In this document: positions 20,585 to 29,555 of the stretch, piece by piece
How positions within the stretch are numbered: the stretch's first letter is position 1
Layout of the letters: every line of letters starts with the position of its first letter
NCBI GenBank assembly: GCA_020853575.1
Contig: JADYYP010000036.1
Span: 78,441 to 142,440, forward strand
Direction of reading: 5' to 3'
DNA: 64,000 bases
Origin: Planctomycetota bacterium
GTDB lineage: Bacteria; Planctomycetota; UBA1135; GCA-002686595
Notes under the pieces: model-generated
The model's database searches: none
Told to the model about the DNA's origin: nothing
What the model saw: only the letters and a program-made list of their open reading frames with translations
Made by a program: the position numbers and the translations under genes

Positions 20585-21424
20585 CGTGAGCGTCGTGCAC
20601 GCGGGCCGCGGACGATTTGGGTCCGTGTGCGTCGCAAGGGCCACAGAGACCGTCCCGCACGGAACCACCGGGCGACGGATCGCGCACGCACCTCGGCGTT
20701 CTCGTGGTCGCACGCGACTCGATCGCGGACTCTCGCGGCTACTGAGCCATCGCGTGCATCGGCGTTCGAGGTCGGGCCGAGAGTTTGGCCCCGCGTGAGA
20801 GCGCGGGAGTCGACCGACACCACGGCGACGCCATGTGCATCGTCGAGCCACGCGGCACGCTCAAGAGCTTTGCGTCAGTCCTGTTGGAACTCCTCGCACA
20901 ACCTCGAGCGAGCCAGCGCCCGCGACCCAACGCTGAGCTGTGAGCGAACCGCACGTCCGCGCGCCGAGTTGTAAGCGGCCAGCCCCAGTTCGCGGGAAGG
21001 TCGCCGGGGCGCGGTCGACCCCGCAGCCCGTTGAAGCTCCGCACGGCCTTTGTGCACGCGCACGCGACGGGCGTGAAGTTGGTGACTCGATGTCGATCGA
21101 TCAAAAAGAGCGGGTCGATCGGTGCTCGCCGGAGCCGCGTTCCAGGTCATGAGGAGCAACACCGCTGCCTGTTCCGCGAGGCGAGTGGGTTCGCGATCAC
21201 GCGGCGAACACGCGAGCGTTGCCAACGGCAGCAGCGACGCACCCGGGCACTCGAGTCCGGCCCGCCGACGAGCGACTCACGCTGCCCCGGGCCCGCCGCC
21301 CTGGCGCGGCGCGCTTCGACTCGCGCCGAATTCGAATCGAACCGAGTCGATTGCGTACGGCTCGAATGCTCGCCATGCTCTGCGCGCTACGCTCGAGAAA
21401 CGTGCTTTCGGAGAGGAGACTGCC
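20585..21424. other. Long intergenic region, no gene seen
   Basis: These 840 bp lie between two plus-strand genes. None of the six frames shows a recognisable protein or the strong G/C third-position bias of neighbouring genes. A 6-bp stem with a 6-nt loop occurs at 20790-20807 without a U tract. Nothing resembles tmRNA, RNase P RNA, SRP RNA or tRNA. It could hold a lineage-specific small RNA, long regulatory leader or decayed gene. Confidence 0.4.
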
Positions 21425-21664
21425 ATGTCCGATGTAGGTAGCAAGAAGGTCGCGGCCGGAATCTGCGGGATCCTCCTCGGAGGACTCGGGGTCCACAAGT
21501 TCATCCTTGGCTACACCAAGGAGGGCATCATCCAGATCGTGGTGAGCATCGCGACTTGCGGTGTCGGCAGCCTGATCGGCTTCGTCGAAGGCATCATGTA
21601 CTTGATCAAGTCGGACGCCGAGTTCGAGGAGACCTACGTCAAGAACAAGAAGGGCTGGTTCTAG
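21425..21664 (+). CDS. TM2 domain-containing membrane protein
   Basis: The product is 79 residues and consists of one TM2 domain: two hydrophobic helices (about residues 11-29 and 35-62) around the family motif GGLGVHKFILGYTKEGIIQI, with a charged C-terminus (EETYVKNKKGWF). It is a small inner-membrane protein of unknown role. The GGAGAGGAG just before the ATG at 21425 is a strong ribosome binding site. It stands alone, convergent with exonuclease III. Confidence 0.92.
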   Translation: MSDVGSKKVAAGICGILLGGLGVHKFILGYTKEGIIQIVVSIATCGVGSLIGFVEGIMYLIKSDAEFEETYVKNKKGWF

Positions 21665-21690
21665 CGGCGCGCACGCGACGCTGGGAGTCC

Positions 21691-21708
21691 CTGACGCACG
21701 TGCGTCAG
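21691..21708. other. 18-bp perfect palindrome between convergent genes
   Basis: CTGACGCACGTGCGTCAG reads the same on both strands. It lies 26 bp after the TM2 gene and overlaps the last codons of the opposing exonuclease III gene. It could form a hairpin in either transcript or bind a dimeric protein. There is no U tract, so a classical terminator is doubtful. Confidence 0.5.
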
Positions 21709-22469
21709 CGCAGAATCGCGGTCACCGGCGCGTGGTCGCTCGGTTTCTCGCCGCCGCGGTAGCGCGTTTCGATCACCACGTCCTCGCAGCTGCCCAGGGC
21801 CGGCGCGCTCAGCAGCATGTGGTCGATGCGCAACCCCAGCCCACGCTCGAAACCGCGTGTGCGGAAGTCCCACCAGGTGAACTTCCCCGGCTCGGCGTGG
21901 AAGTGCCGGAAGGCATCGACCAAGCCTGGACGCATGACACGGGCCAACGCGTCGCGCTCCGGCGTCGAGCACAGGATCTTCTCGCGCCAAGCCTCGGGAT
22001 CGTGCACGTCGCGATCGTCGAAGGTGACGTTGAAGTCGCCTGCGACCACGAGCTTCTCACGCATGTCGAAGCTCGCCACGTAGTCCGCGAGCCGCGCCAT
22101 CCAGTCCAGCTTGTAGGCGAACTTCTCGCTGCCCACGGACTCGCCGTTGACGACATAGCAGTTGATCACCAGCAGGTCGTCGATCTGTGCCGCGATCACG
22201 CGACGTTGCGCGTCGGGGCCTTCACCCGGCAGCCCGCGGCGCACGTCTTCGATGCGACGCTTGGAGAGGATCGCCACGCCGTTGTAGGTCTTCTGGCCAA
22301 AGGTCTCGATCGAGTACCCCAAGTCGGCGATCGGCTCGGCCGGGAACTGCTCGTCGAGACACTTGATCTCCTGCAACAGCGCCACGTCCGGCCGCTCCTG
22401 TTCGAGCCAATCGAGCACGCGCGGCAAGCGCGCGCGCACGGAATTCACGTTCCAGGTCGAGATCTTCAT
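21705..22469 (-). CDS. xthA: Exodeoxyribonuclease III
   Basis: The product is 254 residues, standard for bacterial exonuclease III/AP endonucleases. Motifs in order: MKISTWNVNSVRARL (metal-site Asn), DVALLQEIK (metal Glu), YNGVAILSKR, VVAGDFNVTFDDRD (catalytic Asp/Asn), the LGLRIDHMLLS segment and KPSDHAPV (catalytic His). It cuts at abasic sites in DNA base excision repair and removes 3' blocking groups. It lies 45 bp downstream of a secreted propeller protein gene on the same strand, but the two are unlikely to be functionally linked. Confidence 0.95.
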   Translation of the reverse strand: MKISTWNVNSVRARLPRVLDWLEQERPDVALLQEIKCLDEQFPAEPIADLGYSIETFGQKTYNGVAILSKRRIEDVRRGLPGEGPDAQRRVIAAQIDDLLVINCYVVNGESVGSEKFAYKLDWMARLADYVASFDMREKLVVAGDFNVTFDDRDVHDPEAWREKILCSTPERDALARVMRPGLVDAFRHFHAEPGKFTWWDFRTRGFERGLGLRIDHMLLSAPALGSCEDVVIETRYRGGEKPSDHAPVTAILR

Positions 22470-22514
22470 CGGGCCGCGAGCGTGACTCCGTGCGCGAGGG
22501 CCGTCAACGCGCTC

Positions 22515-23696
22515 TCAAGGCAGAATCGTGAACTCGATCGCGTCGGAAAGCGCCAAATTGTCGGGTTGGGAGAAGCCCGGATCGCGCACGAAGAGTTGCG
22601 CGTCGACGCGCGCGCCCACGGCCAATGCGGGATCCGCGCCGGAGCGCAGGAACGCGCCGAAGTCGTAGTCGACTCGACCGGTGCAGTCCGTGGTGCCGTG
22701 AGTCCGCACTCCCTGCGCCCGACGCACCGGCGCTGCGATGCACAGCGTGCCGCCCGCGAACGGGATGTTCGCGCGCCCCGCGAGCGAGTAGTTCCACAGC
22801 GCGGCACGGCGTGGCGCGAGCAGGTAGGCCGTCAGCAGGAACGGTGTCGGCGCGCTGATGCTCGGAGTGCCGCTGGTCAGCGTGACCGACTCGCAGAACT
22901 GCGAGCTGGCCTTGCGGTGGCAGTAGAACCGCGGACCACCGGGCTGAGGGAGAGACGGCGCGAACTCGCCGCCGGCCATGAGGAACTCGTTGCCGAACGG
23001 GCTCGTCAGGCGATTGGGAAGGTACGCGTTGGTGGCGAAGTCGAAGATCGGGAAGTCGAAGTACGAGTCTTCGATGAAGTACGCGCGACCGCCGCCGACG
23101 GCCAACCCGTCGACGTCGTAGACCTGCGCCATCGGAGCGACCTGCAGCGGATTCGCCATGTTGGTCGGATCGAGCTCGTACAGGCCCGGCGCATGGCCCG
23201 AAAGCGGCACCTCGACGTAGCTGTAGAGCTTTCCCGTGGCGGGATCCGCGGCCAGCGAATCGCCCGAAACCCACAGCGGCGCCGCGGTCTGCGTCATCAA
23301 GCCGCTGGTGAGGTCGACCCTGGAAACCGTGACCGCGCTCGAGTTGCCGGTGACATACAGCACTCCGTTGGCGTAGGCCATGCCGCCGATCACGGGCAGA
23401 CCTCCGCTGGCGGTGTGCATCGTGCAGATCTGAACCGGCGCTGAGCTCGACGCGTAATTCCACTGGAACAGGCGGTTGTCGAAACCGCAGAAGAACAGGC
23501 GACCTCCGCTGTCATCGACGGCCAGGGCCGCGACTTGAGCCTGCAACAACTCGGTGCGATCCCCGCTCGCCACGTCGATGTGCCAGATGCGGGCCAGTCC
23601 GCCTCCCGAGGGATCGAGCGCTCCGACGACGACTTGCGCGCCGGCCGGAAGTGCCGCGCAACCCAGGAAAACGAAGGAGTTCAGAACGTGCTTCAT
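22515..23696 (-). CDS. Secreted beta-propeller-like protein with shared C-terminal domain
   Basis: The product is 393 residues with a signal peptide (MKHVLNSFVFLGCAALPAGAQ); the ATG at 23696 was chosen for this reason. Residues ~22-265 contain propeller-like repeats (VAALAVDDSGGRLFFCGFDN, DSLAADPATGKLYSYVEV, DVDGLAVGGGRAYFIED). The last ~125 residues form a separate domain with two Cys pairs, LSDAIEFTILP at the end and FVRDPG before it. The same domain closes the protein at 37183-38364, which is also 393 residues long. The function is unknown; it is probably extracytoplasmic. Confidence 0.7.
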   Translation of the reverse strand: MKHVLNSFVFLGCAALPAGAQVVVGALDPSGGGLARIWHIDVASGDRTELLQAQVAALAVDDSGGRLFFCGFDNRLFQWNYASSSAPVQICTMHTASGGLPVIGGMAYANGVLYVTGNSSAVTVSRVDLTSGLMTQTAAPLWVSGDSLAADPATGKLYSYVEVPLSGHAPGLYELDPTNMANPLQVAPMAQVYDVDGLAVGGGRAYFIEDSYFDFPIFDFATNAYLPNRLTSPFGNEFLMAGGEFAPSLPQPGGPRFYCHRKASSQFCESVTLTSGTPSISAPTPFLLTAYLLAPRRAALWNYSLAGRANIPFAGGTLCIAAPVRRAQGVRTHGTTDCTGRVDYDFGAFLRSGADPALAVGARVDAQLFVRDPGFSQPDNLALSDAIEFTILP

Positions 23697-23873
23697 GCTT
23701 CGACTGCCTTTCGAACCCGGCCCCTGCCTAAGTGTGCGTCCGTGGCTGCGGGAGGTCGACGGCGCGGCCACCTTGAATCTGCGCTGCCGCGGAGCTGGGA
23801 CTGCCGGAAGCCGGCGTAGCGCGATGGCCGACGAGGGTCACGCGCGCTGGGGTCGCGCTCCCGCTGAGCGCAG

Positions 23874-25712
23874 ATGGGATTTCGAAGCAAGCCCGCGATT
23901 GCCTACCATGGCCCGGTGAATTCCCCCAAAGGTCGATTCGGTAGCCGCCGCAGCTCAGCGGGCCGAGGTGGTGCTCCCGCAAAGTCTGGCTCCGCGCGCG
24001 CACTGGCGCCCAGCACCGAGGTGCCGGACATCGGAGCCTTTCGCGATTGGCCGTTGGTGCCCGCCGTCCAGGACGCGATCGCGGCCATGGGGATCACTTC
24101 GCCCACTCCCATCCAGCGCCTGGCGATCGGTCCGGTGCTCGAGGGACGCGACGTGATCGCCAAGGCCGAGACCGGAACGGGCAAGACGCTGGCCTTCGGC
24201 GCGCCGATGATGTCGAAGATCGACGCCAGTCGGGCCAGCGTGCTGGGGCTGGTGCTGTGCCCCACGCGCGAGCTCGCCCAGCAGGTCGCGAGCGTGCTCG
24301 AGAAGCTCGGCGAATCGCGCGGCATCAAGGTGGCGCTGATCGTCGGCGGCGAGCCGATGGGGCCGCAAATCGACGCGCTCAAGCGCGGCGCGCAGATCGT
24401 GGTCGGCACTCCTGGGCGCGTGATCGACCTCTACGGCCAGCGCTTCCTGGCCTTCCCGTGGACCGAGTTCGTGGCACTCGACGAAGCCGATCAGATGCTC
24501 GAGATCGGTTTCATCGACGACGTGCGCAAGATCCTCTCCTACACGCCGGAAGAGCGGCAAACGATGCTGTTTTCGGCCACGTTCCCCGACGAGGTCCTGC
24601 GCCTGGCGCGCGAGGCGACGCGCAATCCCGTCGAGGTCGCCACCGCTGCCGGACACGCGACGGTCAAGACCATTCACCAGTCGTGGATGGAGTGCGCGCG
24701 CGCCGACCGAGCGCTGGCCCTGACGCGGCTGATCGAGCAGAGCACGGCGGACGATGTGTTTCTGGTGTTCTGCGACCGGCGCACAGAAGTCGATCAGTTG
24801 ATGCGCCAGCTCGAGCGCTTGCCGTTCTCGGTCAAGGCACTGCACGGCGGATTCGATCAAGCCTCGCGCTTCCGCGTGATGAGTGCCTTCCGCACCGGTG
24901 AGGTCAAGGCGCTCGTCGCCACCGACGTCGCCTCGCGCGGGCTCGACGTGCACTTGGTGTCGCACGTCGTGAACTACTCCGTGCCTCAGGATGCCGAGGA
25001 TTACACCCACCGCATCGGGCGCACCGGTCGCGCGGGCCGAGAGGGAACGGCGATCACGCTCGTCACGCCCGAGCAGGTCGGCCGCTGGCGCTTGATCTTG
25101 CGCCAAACCAAGTGGGACGTCGTGGAAACTGCGCTGCCCGAGCGCAGCGGCCGCGGTCGGCCCGCCCCACGTGTCGCCGCGCGCTCGCCGCATGCAGCCG
25201 ACGGCGCGGCGGCTGTGGCGCGAGAGCTCCGAGCGCCGCCGCAACGCGACGAGCCGCGCCGACGCTCCATGCGCGCGGAGCAGCAACCCGCGGGCGATTC
25301 GCCGCGGCCGGTGGCGCACGCCGAGCGGCGCCCCCACGCTCCCGCGGCTGCGCGTGGCGGCCATCGCGGCACTCGCGGCGGGCCCCAGGCCGCGGATCCG
25401 GCGACGGCCGAGGGAGCCCCGCGCACGCCGAGGTTCGATGCACCGCGCGCCCCGCAGACTGCGGATGCCGCGCCCGCGCGTCGCCCGCACGCAGCCACGC
25501 CGCCGAGCGAGCGCCCGAGCGCCGCGCCGCGCGCTCGACCCGCTGCGGCCCCCGAGCACGAGCGCCCGCGGCGGGAGATGTCCACGCGCGAGCGCCTGCG
25601 ACTGGAACGCGAAGGTCGCGCGCCGCACTCGCCGCCGCCCAAAGCCCAAGCACCGTCGCCGAGAGCTCCGCGCACGAAGCGCCCGCCGCGACCGTCGCCT
25701 CCGCCGCGTTGA
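23874..25712 (+). CDS. DEAD-box ATP-dependent RNA helicase
   Basis: The product is 612 residues. The helicase core spans about residues 50-420 and shows all major motifs: Q motif region (TSPTPIQRLAI), Walker A KAETGTGKT, PTRELAQQV, TPGRVIDL, Walker B LDEADQ, LFSATFP, ATDVASRGLDVH and HRIGRTGRAGR. It unwinds RNA duplexes in ribosome assembly or mRNA decay. The final ~190 residues are low-complexity Pro/Ala/Arg-rich, probably a disordered RNA-binding tail. The start is uncertain: ATG at 23874 or GTG at 23916 (NSPKGRFGSRRSS); both give the same core. The Arg-rich N-terminus also suggests RNA contact. Confidence 0.93.
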   Translation: MGFRSKPAIAYHGPVNSPKGRFGSRRSSAGRGGAPAKSGSARALAPSTEVPDIGAFRDWPLVPAVQDAIAAMGITSPTPIQRLAIGPVLEGRDVIAKAETGTGKTLAFGAPMMSKIDASRASVLGLVLCPTRELAQQVASVLEKLGESRGIKVALIVGGEPMGPQIDALKRGAQIVVGTPGRVIDLYGQRFLAFPWTEFVALDEADQMLEIGFIDDVRKILSYTPEERQTMLFSATFPDEVLRLAREATRNPVEVATAAGHATVKTIHQSWMECARADRALALTRLIEQSTADDVFLVFCDRRTEVDQLMRQLERLPFSVKALHGGFDQASRFRVMSAFRTGEVKALVATDVASRGLDVHLVSHVVNYSVPQDAEDYTHRIGRTGRAGREGTAITLVTPEQVGRWRLILRQTKWDVVETALPERSGRGRPAPRVAARSPHAADGAAAVARELRAPPQRDEPRRRSMRAEQQPAGDSPRPVAHAERRPHAPAAARGGHRGTRGGPQAADPATAEGAPRTPRFDAPRAPQTADAAPARRPHAATPPSERPSAAPRARPAAAPEHERPRREMSTRERLRLEREGRAPHSPPPKAQAPSPRAPRTKRPPRPSPPPR

Positions 25713-25836
25713 GGCCTCACGAACAAGAGGACACGAGCTCTCAAGCCATTGGATGCACCGTCGCCCCGCGGGCGCGTGTGAGCGTTCAGCGGGCTCGCGA
25801 TCGTTCCCTTCCCCTCGAACTCCGCTCGCCCCACCC

Positions 25837-26730
25837 ATGCTCGAACTCGCCTTGCTCGCGCTGCCCACGCTGACCCCGTCCGCTCGCCCGCAGGACAGCG
25901 ATCCCTCGCCCGCGCCGTCCGCCGAGAGCCAAGGCCAGGACGGCGAAGCGCCTGAGCATTCACCGCTCGACGAGCTCGACTGGAAGTTCGGGCCGGGCGA
26001 GGGTGACCTCGCCAGCTGGGCGCGCGTGCAGATCCCCGAGGGCTGGCGCTTCGTCGGGCCGCGCGACACGCGCAAGCTGATGGAGATGATGCAGAACCCG
26101 GTGACCATGACCGAAACCGGGTTCCTCTCGCCGCCCGAGATGCAGTGGTTCGCGGTGTTCGAGTTCGACGAGTCGGGTTACGTCGAGGATTCCGACAAGG
26201 ATGAGCTCGACGCGGACGAGATGCTCGAGTCGCTCAAGGAGGGCACGGAGGCCGGCAACGAAGCGCGCCGCGAGCGCGGCTGGGCGACGCTCGAAGTGCT
26301 CGACTGGGAAGTCCCACCGCACTACGACGAGATCACGCACAATCTCGAATGGGCAACGCGTGCGCGTTCGAGCGACGGTGGTCTGGTCATCAACCACAAC
26401 ACGCGACTGCTGGGACGGCGCGGTGTGATGTCGGTGACGTTGGTGGTCGACCCCGAAGGCCTCGCCGCGGCGTTGCCGGAGTTCAAGCAAGCGCTCGGTG
26501 GATACTCGTTCAAGGAAGGCCAGCGCTACACCGAGTTCGCGTCCGGCGACAAGGTCGCCGAGTACGGATTGACAGCGCTGGTCGCCGGCGGCGCGGGAGT
26601 GGTCGCCGCGAAGAGCGGATTGCTCGGGAAACTCTGGAAGCTGATCCTGCCTGCAGTTCTCGCGGTCGGCGCGTTCTTCAAGAAGCTCTTCGGGGGCGGC
26701 AAGAAGGAAACCGCGCGCACCCGCGAATGA
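25837..26730 (+). CDS. DUF2167 family membrane protein
   Basis: The product is 297 residues. A hydrophobic leader (MLELALLALPTLTPSARPQ) and an acidic linker precede a domain with the DUF2167 landmarks: WRFVGPRDTRKLMEMMQNP, GFLSPPEMQWFAVFEFDESG, LEVLDWEVPPHYDEITHNLE, LGRRGVMSVTLVV and GDKVAEYGLTALVAGGAG. Two hydrophobic helices near the C-terminus (about 241-257 and 263-282) anchor it. The family role is unknown. The stop overlaps the ATG of the following membrane protein gene (ATGA), so the two are made together. Confidence 0.85.
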   Translation: MLELALLALPTLTPSARPQDSDPSPAPSAESQGQDGEAPEHSPLDELDWKFGPGEGDLASWARVQIPEGWRFVGPRDTRKLMEMMQNPVTMTETGFLSPPEMQWFAVFEFDESGYVEDSDKDELDADEMLESLKEGTEAGNEARRERGWATLEVLDWEVPPHYDEITHNLEWATRARSSDGGLVINHNTRLLGRRGVMSVTLVVDPEGLAAALPEFKQALGGYSFKEGQRYTEFASGDKVAEYGLTALVAGGAGVVAAKSGLLGKLWKLILPAVLAVGAFFKKLFGGGKKETARTRE

Positions 26731-27875
26731 TCAGCGACACCGAGCAGCTGTTCCTCGTCCTGCTCGCGCTGTACCTGTTCGATTGCGTGCGCTGGGTCGA
26801 GCGCGGAGTGCTGGGACTGCGCAGCTACGTCGGAGGGCGCTTCCGCGTGACCGTCGCCTCGCGCGCGATCGGAAACGTGCGCGCCGGACTGGTTTGGAAC
26901 CACCCGCTGCCACCGCTGGGGACGCTGCTCAGCGCCGCGAGCTGGCCGCTGGGAGTGTCGCCCGACGGCGTGTGCACCCTCGAGCGCTGCGAACTCGACC
27001 GCGGCGCGCGCGCCGTGTTCGTGCCGCGGGCGCGGGCGTGGCAAGGGATCCGTGAGTTCGCACGCAGCGGCTGCGCGATCGAGATCGACGGCGAGGAGTT
27101 CGGCCGGGCGACGAGCGAGAGCGAAGCCCGGCGCTTCGTCGATTGGCTGGCGCATGTGCAGGCTTTGCCGCGCGAGCAGCGCGCCGCGGCGATCGACGCG
27201 GCGCTGGCCGAGAGCCTCACGCCCGGCCGCGCGCGCGCACGCGCGGACGAATTCGAGACCCGCGCCCGCGTGCTGCGCACGCTGTGCTGCGTCTTGTTCG
27301 CGTTCCTGTTCGTTGGCTTGCCCTGGACAGTCGAGCATTTCGGACTCGAACGCACGTGGCCCTGGCTCCTGGGCGTGATGCTCGTCTTGCACGGTGCGAT
27401 TCTGGCGGTCTTCACGCGCCTGCACGGTCGCACCACGCCCGGGTTCGCCAGCGCGATGGCGCAGCTCGCGCTGTCCCCACCCCAGGCGGTGCGCGCGGTC
27501 GATCTGGCCTCGCGAACGGTGCTCGCGGGCCTGCATCCGTTGGCCGTTCTCGAACTGCTGCCAGAACGCGAGCGCGCGCCGCTGCGCCGCGCCGTGTGCG
27601 TCGACGCCTTCCACCCGCGCGAGCCCGCCGACGGCAGCGACGCGCTCGCCCTGCGTTGCGGCGCGCAGTACCGCGAGCTGCTGCAACGCGCGCTCACGAC
27701 TCGACTGGCGCTCGACGGCACCGACCTCGCCAGGGTGCTCACCGCGCCGGAGCTCGACGACCCCGCCCGGCGCTCGTGGTGCCCGCGCTGCGAGCTGCAA
27801 TTCGACATCGAGAGCGCGGTGTGCGGCGACTGCAGCACGCGCGCGGTGCCTCGGACCGAGCGCGCGGTCGTGTAG
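26727..27875 (+). CDS. Membrane protein with C-terminal zinc-ribbon-like motif, unknown function
   Basis: The product is 382 residues and was not recognised. It has an N-terminal hydrophobic helix (EQLFLVLLALYLFDCVRW), a central pair of helices at about 190-240 (TLCCVLFAFLFVGLPW and WPWLLGVMLVLHGAILAVF), and ends with WCPRCELQFDIESAVCGDC. The latter is a CxxC...CxxC array that could bind zinc. It starts inside the stop codon of the DUF2167 gene, so it probably works with that protein. Nothing points to an enzyme. Confidence 0.65.
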   Translation: MISDTEQLFLVLLALYLFDCVRWVERGVLGLRSYVGGRFRVTVASRAIGNVRAGLVWNHPLPPLGTLLSAASWPLGVSPDGVCTLERCELDRGARAVFVPRARAWQGIREFARSGCAIEIDGEEFGRATSESEARRFVDWLAHVQALPREQRAAAIDAALAESLTPGRARARADEFETRARVLRTLCCVLFAFLFVGLPWTVEHFGLERTWPWLLGVMLVLHGAILAVFTRLHGRTTPGFASAMAQLALSPPQAVRAVDLASRTVLAGLHPLAVLELLPERERAPLRRAVCVDAFHPREPADGSDALALRCGAQYRELLQRALTTRLALDGTDLARVLTAPELDDPARRSWCPRCELQFDIESAVCGDCSTRAVPRTERAVV

Positions 27876-27910
27876 GATCTGCGTGCCCCAGCGTGGGCGC
27901 GAGACATTCC

Positions 27911-28321
27911 GTGGGCGGATCCAATCCCTACATCCAATCGTCGAAGTACGCCCTGCCCCAGCAGGCCTACGAGATCACCTTCTTGCCGATGAACAAGGTG
28001 GTGCGCGTCGAGCCCGCCGACTTGCCCTACTCGCGCGACGGCGCCAAGGGCTCGCTGCTCGAGATCGCGCTGGGCCACGGCGTCGAAATCGATCACGCCT
28101 GTGGTGGAGTGTGCGCCTGCTCGACGTGCCACGTGATCGTGCGCGAAGGCTTGGAGTCGTGCAACGAGGCCAGCGACGACGAGCTCGACCAACTCGACAA
28201 CGCGCGCGGGCTCTCGCCCAAATCGCGCTTGGCGTGCCAGACAGTGCCCAACGGATCGCGACACGTGGTGGTCGAGATCCCCAGCTGGAATCGCAATCTC
28301 GTCCGCGAAGAGCACCACTAG
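27911..28321 (+). CDS. 2Fe-2S ferredoxin (adrenodoxin/Fdx type)
   Basis: The product is 136 residues from a GTG at 27911. Cluster ligands are Cys64, Cys70 and Cys73 in HACGGVCACSTCHV and Cys109 in RLACQ, the C-x5-C-x2-C...C pattern of Isc-type ferredoxins. The region between them (NEASDDELDQLDNARGLSPK) is also typical. It carries single electrons in the cytoplasm. It is 31 bp before ispH, whose product needs such a donor, so a partnership is plausible. The start is not certain: a ribosome binding site is weak, and an in-frame ATG at 27989 lies within the fold. Confidence 0.88.
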   Translation: MGGSNPYIQSSKYALPQQAYEITFLPMNKVVRVEPADLPYSRDGAKGSLLEIALGHGVEIDHACGGVCACSTCHVIVREGLESCNEASDDELDQLDNARGLSPKSRLACQTVPNGSRHVVVEIPSWNRNLVREEHH

Positions 28322-28352
28322 CGCGCCTCCGACGGACACGCCGCCTTCGACC

Positions 28353-29306
28353 ATGCTCTACGACATGCAAGTCCTGTTGGCTCAGCCGCGCGGCTTCTGC
28401 GCCGGAGTCGACCGCGCGATCGAAATCGTCGAGCGCGCGCTCGAGCTCTACGGCGCGCCGGTGTTCGTGCTGCACGAGATCGTCCACAACCGCTACGTGG
28501 TCGACGACCTCTCGCGCCGCGGAGTGAAGTTCGTCGACTCGCTCGACGCGGTTCCGGAAGGAGCAGTCACCATCTTCAGCGCCCACGGAGTCGCCGAGGA
28601 AGTCGTGCAACGCGGAGTGGCTCGCAAGCTGCGCGTGATCGACGCGACCTGCCCGCTGGTCACCAAGGTGCACCTGCAGGCTCAGCTCTATCGCAAGGAC
28701 GGGCGCGAGGTGGTGCTGATCGGTCACCCGGGGCACCCGGAGGTGGAAGGCACGCGCGGACGGATCGACGGTCCGGTGCACGTGCTCTCGACCGTCGAGG
28801 AGGTCGAGCGGCTCGCGGTCGGCGATCCCGACAAGCTGGCCTACGTGACGCAGACCACGCTCTCGGTCGACGACACGCGCGAGGTGATCGACGCGCTCGT
28901 GCGGCGCTTCCCCAAGATCAAGGGCCCCGAGCTGAAGGACATCTGCTACGCCACGCAAAACCGCCAGAACGCGGTCAAGGAGATGAGCGCGGAGATCGAG
29001 CTGTTGCTGGTCGTCGGCTCGCAGAACAGCTCCAACTCGAACCGTCTACGCGAGCTCGGTGCGCGCAAGCACATCCCCTCGCACCTGATCGATGGCGCCG
29101 ATCAGATCGAGAGCGCCTGGTTCCGGCCCGGCATGCGCATCGGTGTCACCGCGGGCGCGAGCGCCCCGGAATCCCTCGTGCAGCAAGTCGTCGCCCGGCT
29201 GCGCGAACTCGGCGTCAGTGAAGTCCGCGAAATGCAGGGCGAGCGGGAGTCGATCACCTTCCGTCTGCCCGACTCACTGCAACCCTCGAAGCCGCTGGGC
29301 GCGTGA
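28353..29306 (+). CDS. ispH: 4-hydroxy-3-methylbut-2-enyl diphosphate reductase
   Basis: The product is 317 residues. The three cluster Cys are found in PRGFCAGVDRA (Cys16), DATCPLVTKVH and KDICYATQNRQ, with HPGHPEVEGTRGR and VTQTTLSVDDT between them, all diagnostic of IspH. It carries out the last step of the MEP pathway, making IPP and DMAPP from HMBPP with an iron-sulfur cluster. The ATG at 28353 was used; the ATG at 28365 is also possible. It follows a ferredoxin gene closely, which probably supplies electrons. The last residues extend slightly past the family's usual end. Confidence 0.96.
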   Translation: MLYDMQVLLAQPRGFCAGVDRAIEIVERALELYGAPVFVLHEIVHNRYVVDDLSRRGVKFVDSLDAVPEGAVTIFSAHGVAEEVVQRGVARKLRVIDATCPLVTKVHLQAQLYRKDGREVVLIGHPGHPEVEGTRGRIDGPVHVLSTVEEVERLAVGDPDKLAYVTQTTLSVDDTREVIDALVRRFPKIKGPELKDICYATQNRQNAVKEMSAEIELLLVVGSQNSSNSNRLRELGARKHIPSHLIDGADQIESAWFRPGMRIGVTAGASAPESLVQQVVARLRELGVSEVREMQGERESITFRLPDSLQPSKPLGA

Positions 29307-29555
29307 ACGCTGCGAGGTCGCTCGCTGGGACGTGACGGGCGCAGCGCGTCCGCGCGACCAGCCCCGCTCGAAGCCGCGTCCGAGGCACACGAGGGAAGTC
29401 GAGCCGCGAGCACCGCCAGGCGCACGCGAACCGGCGCCGCCATTTCGTTCCGTCCCGCGCATTCCCGCCTGCCCGACGAGCCGCGCCGCGGAAGACTGGA
29501 GCTGGTCGTCGCCTCTTTGTCCGCGATGTCGAGCCTTCGAGCGACCCGATGGCGC

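Noticed and set aside
20790..20807. CCCGCG/CGCGGG hairpin as a terminator for the Lon-domain gene
   Set aside because: About 200 bp after the stop and without a U tract; could be chance in GC-rich DNA.
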